A stretch of DNA of 64,000 nt. It comes from a bacterium. Its GTDB lineage: Bacteria; Hinthialibacterota; Hinthialibacteria; OLB16. The translations under genes and the position numbers were made by a program. The notes under the pieces were generated by a model, which was given only the letters and a program-made list of their open reading frames with translations, was not told the origin of the DNA and ran no database searches. Each line of letters starts with the position of its first letter. Position 1 is the first letter of the stretch. Below are positions 15,591 to 24,407 of the stretch, one piece after another. The DNA lies in the NCBI GenBank assembly GCA_022072055.1, contig JAJVIK010000011.1:308597-372596 (forward strand), written 5' to 3'.

Positions 15591-18434
15591 CTACTCTCTC
15601 ATTGCGGTTTTCTTGATCGCCCTTGCACCTTTTAAGGTTGAGGCGAGCTGCTCATGTCCTGAATCCGCCAACAGGCGCTTTCGCGAGGCTGCCGGGCCTG
15701 CGGGTGCGTAGTCACTCAGGGTTGTTGCCCGGGTTTCACGTCCCGAGGGGGACAGACCCCGGGCCGCCGGGAATTCCATCACCGCGCCGAGCGAGGCCAG
15801 TTTCATGGGACGCTCCAGCTCTTGGATTCCCAAGCTCGGTTCTTCATGCCCGCAATTTCCCCCGGTTGATGCGGTAGTAATCCAATTGCCGTCTTGGCTC
15901 CCGCGACATGCTTCCTCGCCGCCTTTGTGGGTTGCTTCGCAATTCACTAAGGTCAGCTCCGTGCACTCATCGAGGGGGGAACCCTCAAGGCAGGTGGGCT
16001 GATCAATGTCAAGGAAGCGCGTGTCTCGGACCAGGATTTCCTGCGGGGCCGCAAGGGATGAGCAGCGAACTCCGGTCTGAAACTCCTTCACCAGAGAGCC
16101 TTCAACCCGGATCAAGGACCCGCCGTTCGACAGGAATTTGAAACCGTTCGCGCCCCCTCCAAGCCCCTTGTTCAGCTCGACCTGGGAGATCAGGACAGAG
16201 TCCAGGTGAAGGCACTGGTCGATGGTGATTGCCTCCTCGGTGTTGGAGGTGAAGATACGCTTGAGGTTGACCATCAAATTGGTGCAGAAACGGATCCGGA
16301 GCGCCTCGTCGCCGCCAACGGGCTTCACTCCGGGGTTGCCGATCAGAGAAACATTCTCCACAAGGGCGCGCCCGCTGAGCCCCTCCAGGATCAACCCGCG
16401 ACCGTTAACGAATCCTCTAAACTCCGAATCGGTGATGCTCGCCTCGGTCGGGAAACCTCGGGTCTTGACCTCCACCGCGTGCCTGAAACCGACAACCCTG
16501 CACTCATCAATCCTCACTGTCGCCGTGGCGGACTTGATCTTAAAGCCGATGCCATTGGTGTTCCCCGACCCGGTGAGGGGATCGAATACCGGAGCCATGA
16601 CCGTGGTGTTGAGGAAGCTGAAGTCCATGTCCTGAAGGTTGGGGCTATCCAATTGGATCGCCCGGTCCGCCTTCCCATCGGGCGTCACCAAGATCACCGA
16701 ATCGGCCACGCGAAGGATTCCGGCCTTCATGGAACCCAGCTGGATTGCCCTTCCTCGACTGCTGCTGTCCGTGGGAAAACTCAGGCCGTTCCGGGCCAGG
16801 AGACAGCCCTCAACCCGGATACTGGTCCCGGGCTGAACCCTCTCTGAGGAGAACTCGATTCCCCGTCGTCCGTTGTCCAGGATGTTCGAGCTCCTCACAT
16901 GGATCTCCGTGAAGGGGGAGTTCACCCAGATCCCACACGATCCGCTGCACACGATGTTCGACTCTTCGATGAAAACCTTGGAACCGGTCGCGGAGACGAT
17001 CTCCACTCCGTTTCCACCGGGGTTGGTGATCTCAATCCCATCCAAACGGAGCGCGCTTTCGGCGGCCTCAAAGCGGATCGCGCCCAGAAGCACCGGGAGG
17101 GGATTTGAGTGACTCACCAGCGCAAGGGAGTGGCGCACCCGAAAGCTCTCTTCATACACCCTGGAGTCGGTGATCTCGATCACATCCCCGGGCTTCGAAT
17201 GGGAAAGAGCCTCGGAAATTGTGGGGTATCGTTCGCCTTGTCCGACTGCAAGCACGGTCCGGTGCGAAAAGAACCGGTGCAAGGAAGCCACCAGACCATG
17301 TGGGCCGGGCAGATCCGGGTCACTCGCGTCACCGGAAAGCGGAACGGAAAGCGCCAGTCCCATCGAGGCCAACCACGCGCACAAGGTGGCCATCAGCGCG
17401 GTGCGGGTCAGGCGCTTGAGCCCCGAGGAGCTTCCAGAAAGAACCGCCTCGACTCGCTGCACGAAAGTGGATCTGCAGAGCACGATTCCGGCCGCCAAGC
17501 GGTTTACGGAGATTCGAGGGCCGCGAAGCGTCTCCGCGAAATGGACCAACAGCCTGGCGTACGCGAGCGGCTTTTGAGTGGCGTTGAGCACCGTCTCGTC
17601 GGCGGTCTGCTCGATCAGGGCCCCAATCTGCCGCGAGGCAAGCCACACAAGCGGGTGGAAGAAGAGGATCGCGCGCACAATCGCGATCCCGAAGAGCACC
17701 AGGGGGTCATGGCGCTTGACATGCGCCAATTCGTGCGCGGCCACCGCTAGTAGCTCATCGTCGCTCAGGCTCACGCCCAGGTCTCCGGGCACAAGCACGC
17801 ATGGGCGCCAAAGTCCCACGGTCAGCGGCGAATTCACCCGGCTGCTTTCACGAATCAGCACCTGTTTCCGCAGCGCCAGGAGCTCTCGCGCGGTTTCATG
17901 GAGCCGGAGCACGCGCCGATCTCGAACCGGTCTTGAGGTCGTGATCCAGGAGCGTATCCGCCATCGTCCCATCCCGATCTGAAGGAGCATTCCCCCCGCA
18001 ATCATTCCATACAGGCACACCAACAGCGCCCATGGGTAATCGAACGGAGTCCCCCGATCGGTCGCGGATGGGGTTTGCGCAGGGATCTGCGGAAACGCCG
18101 AAAGGGGAAGGAGCGCGTCATCCTCCCACGCCACCTCCGGACGAACCGTTGGGGCCACATGGGCGTTGGGGTCATAGGCGGGCAACACATAGACCGGAAC
18201 CTGGGGAGCCCCCATCCGGGACGCCGCGATGCTGAAGAAGGGGATTGTCGGCGTGGCCAGAACGGCCCACAACAGGAGACCGCGCCGGCTCGAGGCGGAG
18301 CGGCTTCTGAGCGCTCGCGACAGGAGAAACGCAAGCAGAAAGAGGATGGAGCTCTGCCACAGGAGACCCAAGAGGATCCTTGACGCGACAAATCCGAATT
18401 GGTCAAGCGTCTCCAGGACAGAGGGAGGAGTCAT
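15591..18434 (-). CDS. BlaR1/MecR1-like M56 metalloprotease with a beta-helix sensor domain
   Basis: 947 residues. Residues 1-370 are an M56 transmembrane peptidase: hydrophobic helices near 17-42, 51-72, 133-158, 243-268 and 343-366, zinc motif H234-E-L-A-H238 in VAAHELAHVKRHD, and a probable third ligand Glu275 in IEQTADETVL. After the last helix, residues 395-830 form an outward-facing parallel beta-helix in place of the beta-lactam-binding domain of true BlaR1. This sensor is a clear paralogue of the secreted protein encoded next. The tail (850-947) is low in structure. By analogy, ligand binding outside would switch on the cytoplasmic-side protease, which inactivates the BlaI-like repressor encoded upstream with a 4-bp ATGA overlap. 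The protease motif is intact. Ligand unknown, perhaps a polysaccharide. Confidence 0.88.
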   Translation of the reverse strand: MTPPSVLETLDQFGFVASRILLGLLWQSSILFLLAFLLSRALRSRSASSRRGLLLWAVLATPTIPFFSIAASRMGAPQVPVYVLPAYDPNAHVAPTVRPEVAWEDDALLPLSAFPQIPAQTPSATDRGTPFDYPWALLVCLYGMIAGGMLLQIGMGRWRIRSWITTSRPVRDRRVLRLHETARELLALRKQVLIRESSRVNSPLTVGLWRPCVLVPGDLGVSLSDDELLAVAAHELAHVKRHDPLVLFGIAIVRAILFFHPLVWLASRQIGALIEQTADETVLNATQKPLAYARLLVHFAETLRGPRISVNRLAAGIVLCRSTFVQRVEAVLSGSSSGLKRLTRTALMATLCAWLASMGLALSVPLSGDASDPDLPGPHGLVASLHRFFSHRTVLAVGQGERYPTISEALSHSKPGDVIEITDSRVYEESFRVRHSLALVSHSNPLPVLLGAIRFEAAESALRLDGIEITNPGGNGVEIVSATGSKVFIEESNIVCSGSCGIWVNSPFTEIHVRSSNILDNGRRGIEFSSERVQPGTSIRVEGCLLARNGLSFPTDSSSRGRAIQLGSMKAGILRVADSVILVTPDGKADRAIQLDSPNLQDMDFSFLNTTVMAPVFDPLTGSGNTNGIGFKIKSATATVRIDECRVVGFRHAVEVKTRGFPTEASITDSEFRGFVNGRGLILEGLSGRALVENVSLIGNPGVKPVGGDEALRIRFCTNLMVNLKRIFTSNTEEAITIDQCLHLDSVLISQVELNKGLGGGANGFKFLSNGGSLIRVEGSLVKEFQTGVRCSSLAAPQEILVRDTRFLDIDQPTCLEGSPLDECTELTLVNCEATHKGGEEACRGSQDGNWITTASTGGNCGHEEPSLGIQELERPMKLASLGAVMEFPAARGLSPSGRETRATTLSDYAPAGPAASRKRLLADSGHEQLASTLKGARAIKKTAMRE

Positions 18435-18835
18435 TTCCCGTTCAAATCCTTTCCCAGCTCATACTTGTCAATCAGCTCCTTGACCTCGGCGATCTCGTCC
18501 TCGCGGACAAGATTGGACTTGAGAAGAGCCACAACCAGACCGAGCGCGCTTCCCTCAAAGGCGCGATCCACCAGGTCTCGGATAAAACTGCGGTGAGCCT
18601 GGGTCCGGCTGATGGTGGTTCGATAGGCATGGCCACGTCCCTGCGGACGTCGCGCCACGTACCCCTTCTCTTGGAGGATTGAGAGCATCTTACGGACACT
18701 CGGCAACGCGAGCGGTTTGCCGTGATGGGCCAAGGCGTCCCGGATCTCCTCGACCGTGGCCTCCTCACGGTCCCAGACAATCTTCATGATCTCGAGCTCC
18801 AGCTCGGTCAGGGTTTTTGAGGGTCGACGAGCCAT
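18431..18835 (-). CDS. BlaI/MecI/CopY-family transcriptional repressor
   Basis: 134 residues. The N-terminal winged helix has the family pattern LTELELEIMKIVWDRE, TVEEIRDAL, SVRKMLSILQEKGYVAR. The C-terminal helices form the dimer domain (SFIRDLVDRAFEGSALGLVVALL). BlaI-type repressors bind DNA as dimers and are inactivated when a partner M56 protease is triggered. That partner is encoded directly downstream with a 4-bp overlap. Two GCGAA-N4-TTCGC palindromes flank its promoter, consistent with autoregulation. The GGAAGG ribosome site is about 11 nt ahead of the ATG, slightly far. The classical TACA/TGTA box of beta-lactamase operons is not seen, so the target site differs. Confidence 0.93.
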   Translation of the reverse strand: MARRPSKTLTELELEIMKIVWDREEATVEEIRDALAHHGKPLALPSVRKMLSILQEKGYVARRPQGRGHAYRTTISRTQAHRSFIRDLVDRAFEGSALGLVVALLKSNLVREDEIAEVKELIDKYELGKDLNGK

Positions 18836-18873
18836 TCAGTGTAAAACCTTCCTTTCAACAGCGGATTCGCATA

Positions 18874-18893
18874 TCCGCGAAACAATTCGCGGA
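18874..18893 (-). promoter_or_regulatory. Operator O2 of the BlaI-like repressor (covers expected start site)
   Basis: TCCGCGAA-N4-TTCGCGGA is a perfect 8-bp inverted repeat with a 4-bp spacer, immediately after the -10 element on the minus strand and so over the expected transcription start. Its core GCGAA-N4-TTCGC is identical in arms and spacing to the site at 18925-18938. A further GCGAA half-site follows at 18866-18870. Confidence 0.7.
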
Positions 18894-18895
18894 GG

Positions 18896-18924
18896 ATACT
18901 ACTTCCCCCTCGGTCGCGTGTCAA
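18896..18924 (-). promoter_or_regulatory. Promoter of the repressor-sensor operon
   Basis: On the minus strand a perfect TTGACA (18924-18919) and TAGTAT (18901-18896) are spaced by exactly 17 bp. The leader to the ATG at 18835 is about 50 nt. Both ends touch or nearly touch a palindromic operator, so a bound repressor would block polymerase. Confidence 0.78.
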
Positions 18925-18938
18925 GCGAATTTTTTCGC
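18925..18938 (-). promoter_or_regulatory. Operator O1 of the BlaI-like repressor (abuts the -35)
   Basis: GCGAA-N4-TTCGC, perfect 5-bp arms, ends directly against the TTGACA of the promoter. The centre lies 48 bp from the centre of the second operator. Same arms and spacer as O2. Confidence 0.68.
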
Positions 18939-18971
18939 CTTTAACCGGGCACCCTCGGCCCCACACTCCAA

Positions 18972-21900
18972 TCAAGCCATCCGGACCGCTTCTTGCTCGA
19001 TCTGTCTCGCGGGTGTGTGGCTGCGCAGGAAGGACCGAAGGGCTTCCATGTATATGTAGAAAACCGGGGTGATGTAAAGGGTCAGGAACTGAGAAACCAG
19101 CAACCCCCCGACCACCGCGAGTCCCAAAGGCCTTCTCGCCTCGGACCCCGCTCCAAGGGCCAGGGCGATCGGAAGCGTCCCCATCAGCGCTGCGAGTGTG
19201 GTCATCATGATGGGGCGGAAACGGATCACACAGGCCCGGAAGATCGCCTCGGCGGGCTCCAAATGGGAGGCGCGCTGAGCCTCGATGGCAAAATCAATCA
19301 TCATGATCGCGTTCTTCTTCACAATCCCAACCAGCATGATGATTCCAACGAAGGAGTAGACATTCAGATCCATCCCGAAGATCAGGAGAGTGACGAGCGC
19401 CCCCACACCCGCCGACGGCAGTCCCGAGAGGATCGTGATCGGATGGATGAAACTTTCATAGAGTATCCCCAGAACAATGTAGATCACAAGAATCGCGGCA
19501 AGGAGCAAGTATCCCAGCCCACGGCTGGAGGATTCGAAGGCTTGCGCGGTCCCTTGGAAGCTCGTGTTGATCCCCGCCGGAAGGACCTCCCGGGCGGCTT
19601 CGTTCACCTTGGCGACGGCGGTTCCGAGCGAGATCCCAGGGGCCAGGCTGAAGGAAAGGGTCACCGCCGGGAGCTGCCCCAAATGGGTGACAGTCAGCGG
19701 GCCCACCGACTTCCTGACCGTGGCGATGGTCTCGAGTGGGATCAGGTCCCCATCCCGCGACCGGATATACAGCCTCGATAGGACAGTCGGATCGAGTTGG
19801 AACTCGGGCGCCAATTCGAGGATCACCTGGTACTCATTGTTCGGGCCATAGATGGTCGAGACCTGGCGGGAGCCATAGGCCGAGAAGAGGGCGGTTTCGA
19901 TCCGCTCCACGCTCACCCCCAGGGAGGCCGCCTTGTCCCGGTCGATCTGGATCCGCGCCTCGGGGTTGCTGATCTGCAAGTCGCTGGTGACATCCTGGAA
20001 GCCCTCGATCCCGCGCAACCTCTCCTCAAGGACCGGAGCATGGCGATAGAGGTTTTCGGTGTCCGGGGATTGAAGCGTGAATTGGTACTGGCTCTTGGTG
20101 AATTGTCCCCCGATGCGAATCGAGGGGGGATTCTGGAAGAAGACTCGGATCCCGGGAAGGTCGGCGGTCTTTCGACGCAGGCTTTGGATGATCTCCTCCA
20201 CTCCCGGGCGCTCTTCCCGGGGCTTCAGTTGGATCAGCATCCTCCCCGCGTTGGAGGTGCTTGTCGATCCTCCGGTTCCCACCGAAGACATGAAACCCTG
20301 GACTCCCGGCTCCGCCTCGACAATGGCGGCGGCCCCTCGCTGATTGCGGACCATCTCCTCGAACGAGATGCCCTGCGCGGCTTCGGTGACCGCCGAAATC
20401 TGTCCGATGTCCTCGCTCGGGAGAAACCCTTTTGGCATGGTCACGAACAAATATCCGGTCAGGACCACCAGGGGGATCAAGATCGAAAAGGTCAGGAGCC
20501 TCCAGCGGAGGGCCCAGGCCAGGGAGGCCTCATAGGCGCGCAACATCCCATCGAAGAGCCGCTCAAGCGCGTTATAGAGGATGCCGTGCCTGTTTCCCGC
20601 CGGACGAAGAAACCGGGAACAGAGGGTTGGGGTCTGGGTGAGCGACACAAATCCGGAAATCAGAATCGCCATGGCGATGGTCACGGAAAACTCCCGGAGC
20701 AAGCGGCCCATCAGACCCCCCATGAACAGAACCGGAATGAACACCGCCGCCAGCGAGAGGGTCATGGAGACGATCGTGAAGCCGATCTCCCGGGAGCCTT
20801 TGAAGGAGGCTTCGAGGGGAGTTTCGCCATGCTCCATGTGGCGGACGATGTTCTCGATCATGACAATGGCGTCATCCACGACGAATCCCACGGAGAGGGT
20901 GAGGGCCATCAAGGTGAGGTTGTTCAGGCTGTATCCGAGGAGGTGCATGACCGCGAAGCTCCCGACCACGGAGAGGATCAACGCCAAGCTCGGAATCACC
21001 GTGGCGGTGATGTTCCGCAGGAAGAGAAAGATGACCAGGATCACCAGCGAGATGGTGAGCGCCAGGGTGAACTTCACCTCGTGGACCGACTCGCGAATGC
21101 TCCGTGATCGGTCGGAGAGAATGTTGAGTTTCATGGCCGCGGGCATCTGGGCTTCAAAGGTCGGCAGGAGTTCGCGGATGTTGTCCACGACCTCGACCGT
21201 GTTGGTTCCCGGCTGACGCTGGATGGCAAGCACAATCGCCCTCTCGTTGTTGAACCAGCCCGCCGCGCGGTCATCCTCCACGCTATCCGCCGCTTCTCCC
21301 AGGTCGGAGATCCGGACGGGGGAATTGTCACGCCATGTGACCACGACATCTTCGTACAGGACGGCGCGGGCCAGCTGCCCCTCGCTTTCCACGGTGTACG
21401 CATGGTGCGCGCCTTGGAGGTCGCCCGTGGGCATGTTGACATTGGCCTCACGGATCGCTTCCGCGACCTCATCGATCCCGATCTCCTTGGACGCAAGCGA
21501 CTCGGGGTTCACTCGGATGCGAACCGCGTACTTCTGGGAGCCGTAGACGGAGACCTGAGCGACCCCGTTGACCATGGAGATGCGCTGGGCGATGAAGGTG
21601 TCGGCGAATTCATCCACCTCCGAGAGCGGGAGCGCCGAGGAGCTCAGCGCAAGGTAAAGGATAGGCTGGTCGGCGGGGTTGACCTTGCGATACGAAGGAG
21701 GGGTCGGCATGTCCTCGGGCAGGGATCGGATCACCCGGCTGATCGCGGATTGGACATCCAGCGCGGCGGCGTCAATGTCCCGCCCCAGATCGAACTGAAG
21801 CGTGATCCGCGTCTGGCCAAGGGAGCTGACCGAGGACATCGAGTCCAGGCCGGCGATGGTCGTGAATTGACGTTCGAGGGGGGTGGCCACGGTTCCGGCA

Positions 21901-22076
21901 ATGGTTTCGGGGCTCGCTCCGGGAAGACTGGCCGATACCAGGAGCGTGGGGAAATCCACGTTGGGCAGGTCGCTCACCGGGAGGAGGAAGTAGCCCCCGA
22001 TCCCGGTTAAGAGGATGGCAAGCATGACCAAGGTGGTCATGACAGGCCGTCGGATAAAAAGGTCTGAAACACCCAT
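18972..22076 (-). CDS. RND-family efflux pump inner-membrane subunit (HAE1, AcrB/MdtB-like)
   Basis: 1034 residues, full length for the family. It begins MGVSDLFIRRPVMTTLVMLAILLTG with the first membrane helix, followed by a long periplasmic porter loop (PNVDFPTLLVSASLPGASPE). Helices 2-6 come next, including the proton-relay Asp pair in VGFVVDDAIVMIENI, then a second large loop and C-terminal helices (GIVKKNAIMMIDFA). It exports drugs or toxic small molecules using proton flow, as a trimer linked by the adaptor encoded 5 bp upstream. No TolC-type outer-membrane gene is present nearby, so the channel must come from elsewhere. It precedes the BlaI-like gene by 136 bp on the same strand, and some read-through is possible. 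Confidence 0.95.
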   Translation of the reverse strand: MGVSDLFIRRPVMTTLVMLAILLTGIGGYFLLPVSDLPNVDFPTLLVSASLPGASPETIAGTVATPLERQFTTIAGLDSMSSVSSLGQTRITLQFDLGRDIDAAALDVQSAISRVIRSLPEDMPTPPSYRKVNPADQPILYLALSSSALPLSEVDEFADTFIAQRISMVNGVAQVSVYGSQKYAVRIRVNPESLASKEIGIDEVAEAIREANVNMPTGDLQGAHHAYTVESEGQLARAVLYEDVVVTWRDNSPVRISDLGEAADSVEDDRAAGWFNNERAIVLAIQRQPGTNTVEVVDNIRELLPTFEAQMPAAMKLNILSDRSRSIRESVHEVKFTLALTISLVILVIFLFLRNITATVIPSLALILSVVGSFAVMHLLGYSLNNLTLMALTLSVGFVVDDAIVMIENIVRHMEHGETPLEASFKGSREIGFTIVSMTLSLAAVFIPVLFMGGLMGRLLREFSVTIAMAILISGFVSLTQTPTLCSRFLRPAGNRHGILYNALERLFDGMLRAYEASLAWALRWRLLTFSILIPLVVLTGYLFVTMPKGFLPSEDIGQISAVTEAAQGISFEEMVRNQRGAAAIVEAEPGVQGFMSSVGTGGSTSTSNAGRMLIQLKPREERPGVEEIIQSLRRKTADLPGIRVFFQNPPSIRIGGQFTKSQYQFTLQSPDTENLYRHAPVLEERLRGIEGFQDVTSDLQISNPEARIQIDRDKAASLGVSVERIETALFSAYGSRQVSTIYGPNNEYQVILELAPEFQLDPTVLSRLYIRSRDGDLIPLETIATVRKSVGPLTVTHLGQLPAVTLSFSLAPGISLGTAVAKVNEAAREVLPAGINTSFQGTAQAFESSSRGLGYLLLAAILVIYIVLGILYESFIHPITILSGLPSAGVGALVTLLIFGMDLNVYSFVGIIMLVGIVKKNAIMMIDFAIEAQRASHLEPAEAIFRACVIRFRPIMMTTLAALMGTLPIALALGAGSEARRPLGLAVVGGLLVSQFLTLYITPVFYIYMEALRSFLRSHTPARQIEQEAVRMA

Positions 22077-22081
22077 GAGGA

Positions 22082-23344
22082 TCAGCCTTTGTCCGCGGCT
22101 TTTTCCTCAAGGACTCGGGCGCGCGAGCCGGGCGCGAGCCGGATATGCCCATCGGTGACCACCCGCTCGCCTCGCGAAAGGCCCTCGCGGATGATGGTCA
22201 AGCCATCCCGTGCGTTCCCGGTGACCACCTGCCTCAACTCCACGGTCGAATCCGGGCGGAGAACATAGGCGTACGATCCCATCTGACCGGTCTGAATCGC
22301 CGCGAGGGGCGCCACGGTCGCTCCGCGCTCCACGGAGACCACCACGCGAACGGTCACGAATTGCCCGGGCCAAAGGACCCGATTCCTGTTCTCGAAGGTC
22401 CCCTTGAGACGGATCGTGCCGGTCTTCTGGTTCACCGTGTTGTCCAAGAATGTCAGAGTTCCCGTGGCCAGCGCGATATTTGTCTCGGGCGCGAGGGCGC
22501 GGACCACGAGCGGCCCCGCGCGCATGGTTTCCTTGATTTCTGGAATGTGTCGCTCGGGGAGAGTGAACCGCACAAACACCGGATCGATCTGATGGATCAC
22601 CACAAGCGCTGGGGTATCGTTTTCCTTGACCAGGTTCCCTCGGTGAACCAGCAAGCTCCCGGTCCTCCCATCAATCGGCGAGCGAATCGTGCAGTACTCC
22701 AACTCGATTCGAGCGCGCTCGATGGCCGCGGAAGCCACTTGGATGGAGGCTGAGGCCGATTCCGCGGCGGCCGCCTCGGCGCGCGCGGCGGCCTCAAGCG
22801 ACCTGTAATTGGTGACAATTCGCTCGTACTCATCCACCGGAACGACGCCTTGGTCCACCAAGCGGGAGTTACGGTTCATTTCGGACAGGGCGTTCTCGGC
22901 CTGAATTCGGTTTTTCGCGAGGACCGCCTTGGCCACCTCCCACATGGCCCTCGACTTCTCCAGGTCCGCCCGGGCCTGCTGCAAAGCTACCTCATAGGGG
23001 CGCGGATCGATGGTGAACAGAATCTGGTCCTTTCGGACTTCCTCCCCTTCCTGAAACCAGACCTTGGTGATTTCCCCCGAAACGCGCGCCCGCACCTGGA
23101 TGGTCGAGTAGGATTCCACCGCGCCGATCGCGGCCAGCTCGAGCGGCATGTCGCGTTGGGTGACTTCGGTGACCCGAACCGGCGCGGGTTCCCCCCCTCC
23201 CGCCGCGGATTGAGGCTTGGCGTCGCTGTTTCGATTGCAGCCCGAAACCCAAAGGGCCATGGCGAGGAGCGCCGACCAGCAGAAACACAGCAATTGCGCT
23301 CGGAGGGGCCTTGAGGTCGGAATGCTTGTGAGAGCGAAGTTCAT
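22082..23344 (-). CDS. RND efflux periplasmic adaptor lipoprotein (MFP, AcrA/MdtA-like)
   Basis: 420 residues with a lipoprotein signal, LWVSGC with Cys36 as the lipid-bearing residue. Then follows the usual order: lipoyl half (VESYSTIQVRARVSGEITKVWFQEGEEVRKDQ), a long helical hairpin rich in Ala and Glu (about 110-210), the second lipoyl half (CTIRSPIDGRTGSLLVHRGNLV), a beta-barrel, and a membrane-proximal domain. It joins the inner-membrane pump, encoded 5 bp downstream, to an outer-membrane channel. It is first in a two-gene operon. There is a divergent gene 152 bp away, so promoters should lie at 23345-23496. Confidence 0.94.
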   Translation of the reverse strand: MNFALTSIPTSRPLRAQLLCFCWSALLAMALWVSGCNRNSDAKPQSAAGGGEPAPVRVTEVTQRDMPLELAAIGAVESYSTIQVRARVSGEITKVWFQEGEEVRKDQILFTIDPRPYEVALQQARADLEKSRAMWEVAKAVLAKNRIQAENALSEMNRNSRLVDQGVVPVDEYERIVTNYRSLEAAARAEAAAAESASASIQVASAAIERARIELEYCTIRSPIDGRTGSLLVHRGNLVKENDTPALVVIHQIDPVFVRFTLPERHIPEIKETMRAGPLVVRALAPETNIALATGTLTFLDNTVNQKTGTIRLKGTFENRNRVLWPGQFVTVRVVVSVERGATVAPLAAIQTGQMGSYAYVLRPDSTVELRQVVTGNARDGLTIIREGLSRGERVVTDGHIRLAPGSRARVLEEKAADKG

Positions 23345-23496
23345 TCGGCCGGCTCGGTTTCTTCAACATGGGAATTATCCCAAGAAGCGGCTCGAAATAC
23401 AACGCGCTGGGATGGCCTGTGAAAGGCGCCGAAATGCCTTAGCATGGGCGAGAGGCCCGTGCGTGGTCTGATTCGGGCTCCAAGAAAGGATGGCCC

Positions 23497-24405
23497 ATGA
23501 CGGAAACCCGACTCTCCTCTTTGGGACATGATATCCCAACCCATTTGTTCAGGAGGTTGAAGGAGCACACGCACCTCCTCTCCGCTCCGAGCGCCTTGCG
23601 GAGCGCGCTCGAGGAGGATGGCTATCTCCTCTTGCGGGGGGTCCTCGACCGAGGGAGCGTGCTTGCCGCGCGCTGTGAGGTTTTCGAGCGCCTCGTCGAG
23701 GTCGGGGAGGTCAAGCCGCCGGCGCTCGAGGGAATCCCGACCGGGACCAGTCGTCGCCGGGAGTTCGCCTCGAATCTTGGGGAGTTCTGGCGTTCCGTGT
23801 GCGAAGGACCCGCCCTACGGCGTGTGACTCATTCCGGACCGATCCTGGAAGTCATGCAAGAGCTTCTGGAAGGCGAGGCGCGACCCTTCGACTTCTTGTG
23901 GCTGCGCGCGATGCCGCCGGGGCGAGCCTCGGCGTTCCACTTCGACCATGTGTACATGAATCGGGGAACCGACCGCCTGTATACGGCATGGACCCCCTTG
24001 GGTGACGTCCCCCTTTCGGATGGTCCGATGCTGCTGGTGGAGGGATCGCATCGCTTCGAGGACCTCATCGAGCAGTTCCGAGGCTTTGATGTGGACAAGG
24101 ACAAGAGCCGACCGGGGCATGTCACGATGGACCCGGTGGCACTTGCTCAAGAGAGAAACTGCCGTCTGCTCAGCACGGATTTCGAGGCGGGCGATCTGCT
24201 GGTGGTCGGGATGTTCATGTTGCACGGTTCGCTCGACAACCGCTCCCCGCTGGGACGAGTGCGCCTGTCGTGCGACACCCGCTACCAGCGCGCGGATGAG
24301 CCCATCGACCCTCGGTTCGTGGGCAGTCCGCCGATTGCGCACGGCGACGGCTATGGGGGGATGAGCGGGGCGCGCCCGCTCACCCACGATCCCATACGCC
24401 GCTAA
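23497..24405 (+). CDS. Phytanoyl-CoA dioxygenase (PhyH)-family Fe(II)/2-oxoglutarate oxygenase
   Basis: 302 residues, double-stranded beta-helix fold. The iron ligands appear as H148-x-D150 in AFHFDHVYMNRG and a distal His243 in MFMLHGSLDN. Arg residues in RVRLSCDTRYQ (254-262) are suited to bind 2-oxoglutarate. The region MLLVEGSHRFEDL is typical of the family. The substrate cannot be told from sequence. PhyH proteins in such genomes often sit near sugar or natural-product genes. It ends 2 bp from the stop of the convergent HEAT gene. Confidence 0.85.
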   Translation: MTETRLSSLGHDIPTHLFRRLKEHTHLLSAPSALRSALEEDGYLLLRGVLDRGSVLAARCEVFERLVEVGEVKPPALEGIPTGTSRRREFASNLGEFWRSVCEGPALRRVTHSGPILEVMQELLEGEARPFDFLWLRAMPPGRASAFHFDHVYMNRGTDRLYTAWTPLGDVPLSDGPMLLVEGSHRFEDLIEQFRGFDVDKDKSRPGHVTMDPVALAQERNCRLLSTDFEAGDLLVVGMFMLHGSLDNRSPLGRVRLSCDTRYQRADEPIDPRFVGSPPIAHGDGYGGMSGARPLTHDPIRR

Positions 24406-24407
24406 TG

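Noticed and set aside
15591-18434. True beta-lactam sensor BlaR1
   Set aside because: No penicillin-binding SxxK/SxN/KTG domain is present. The outer part is a beta-helix.
19797-21107. 436-codon open frame on the plus strand
   Set aside because: Antisense shadow of the RND pump, very rich in charged residues and without hydrophobic core segments.
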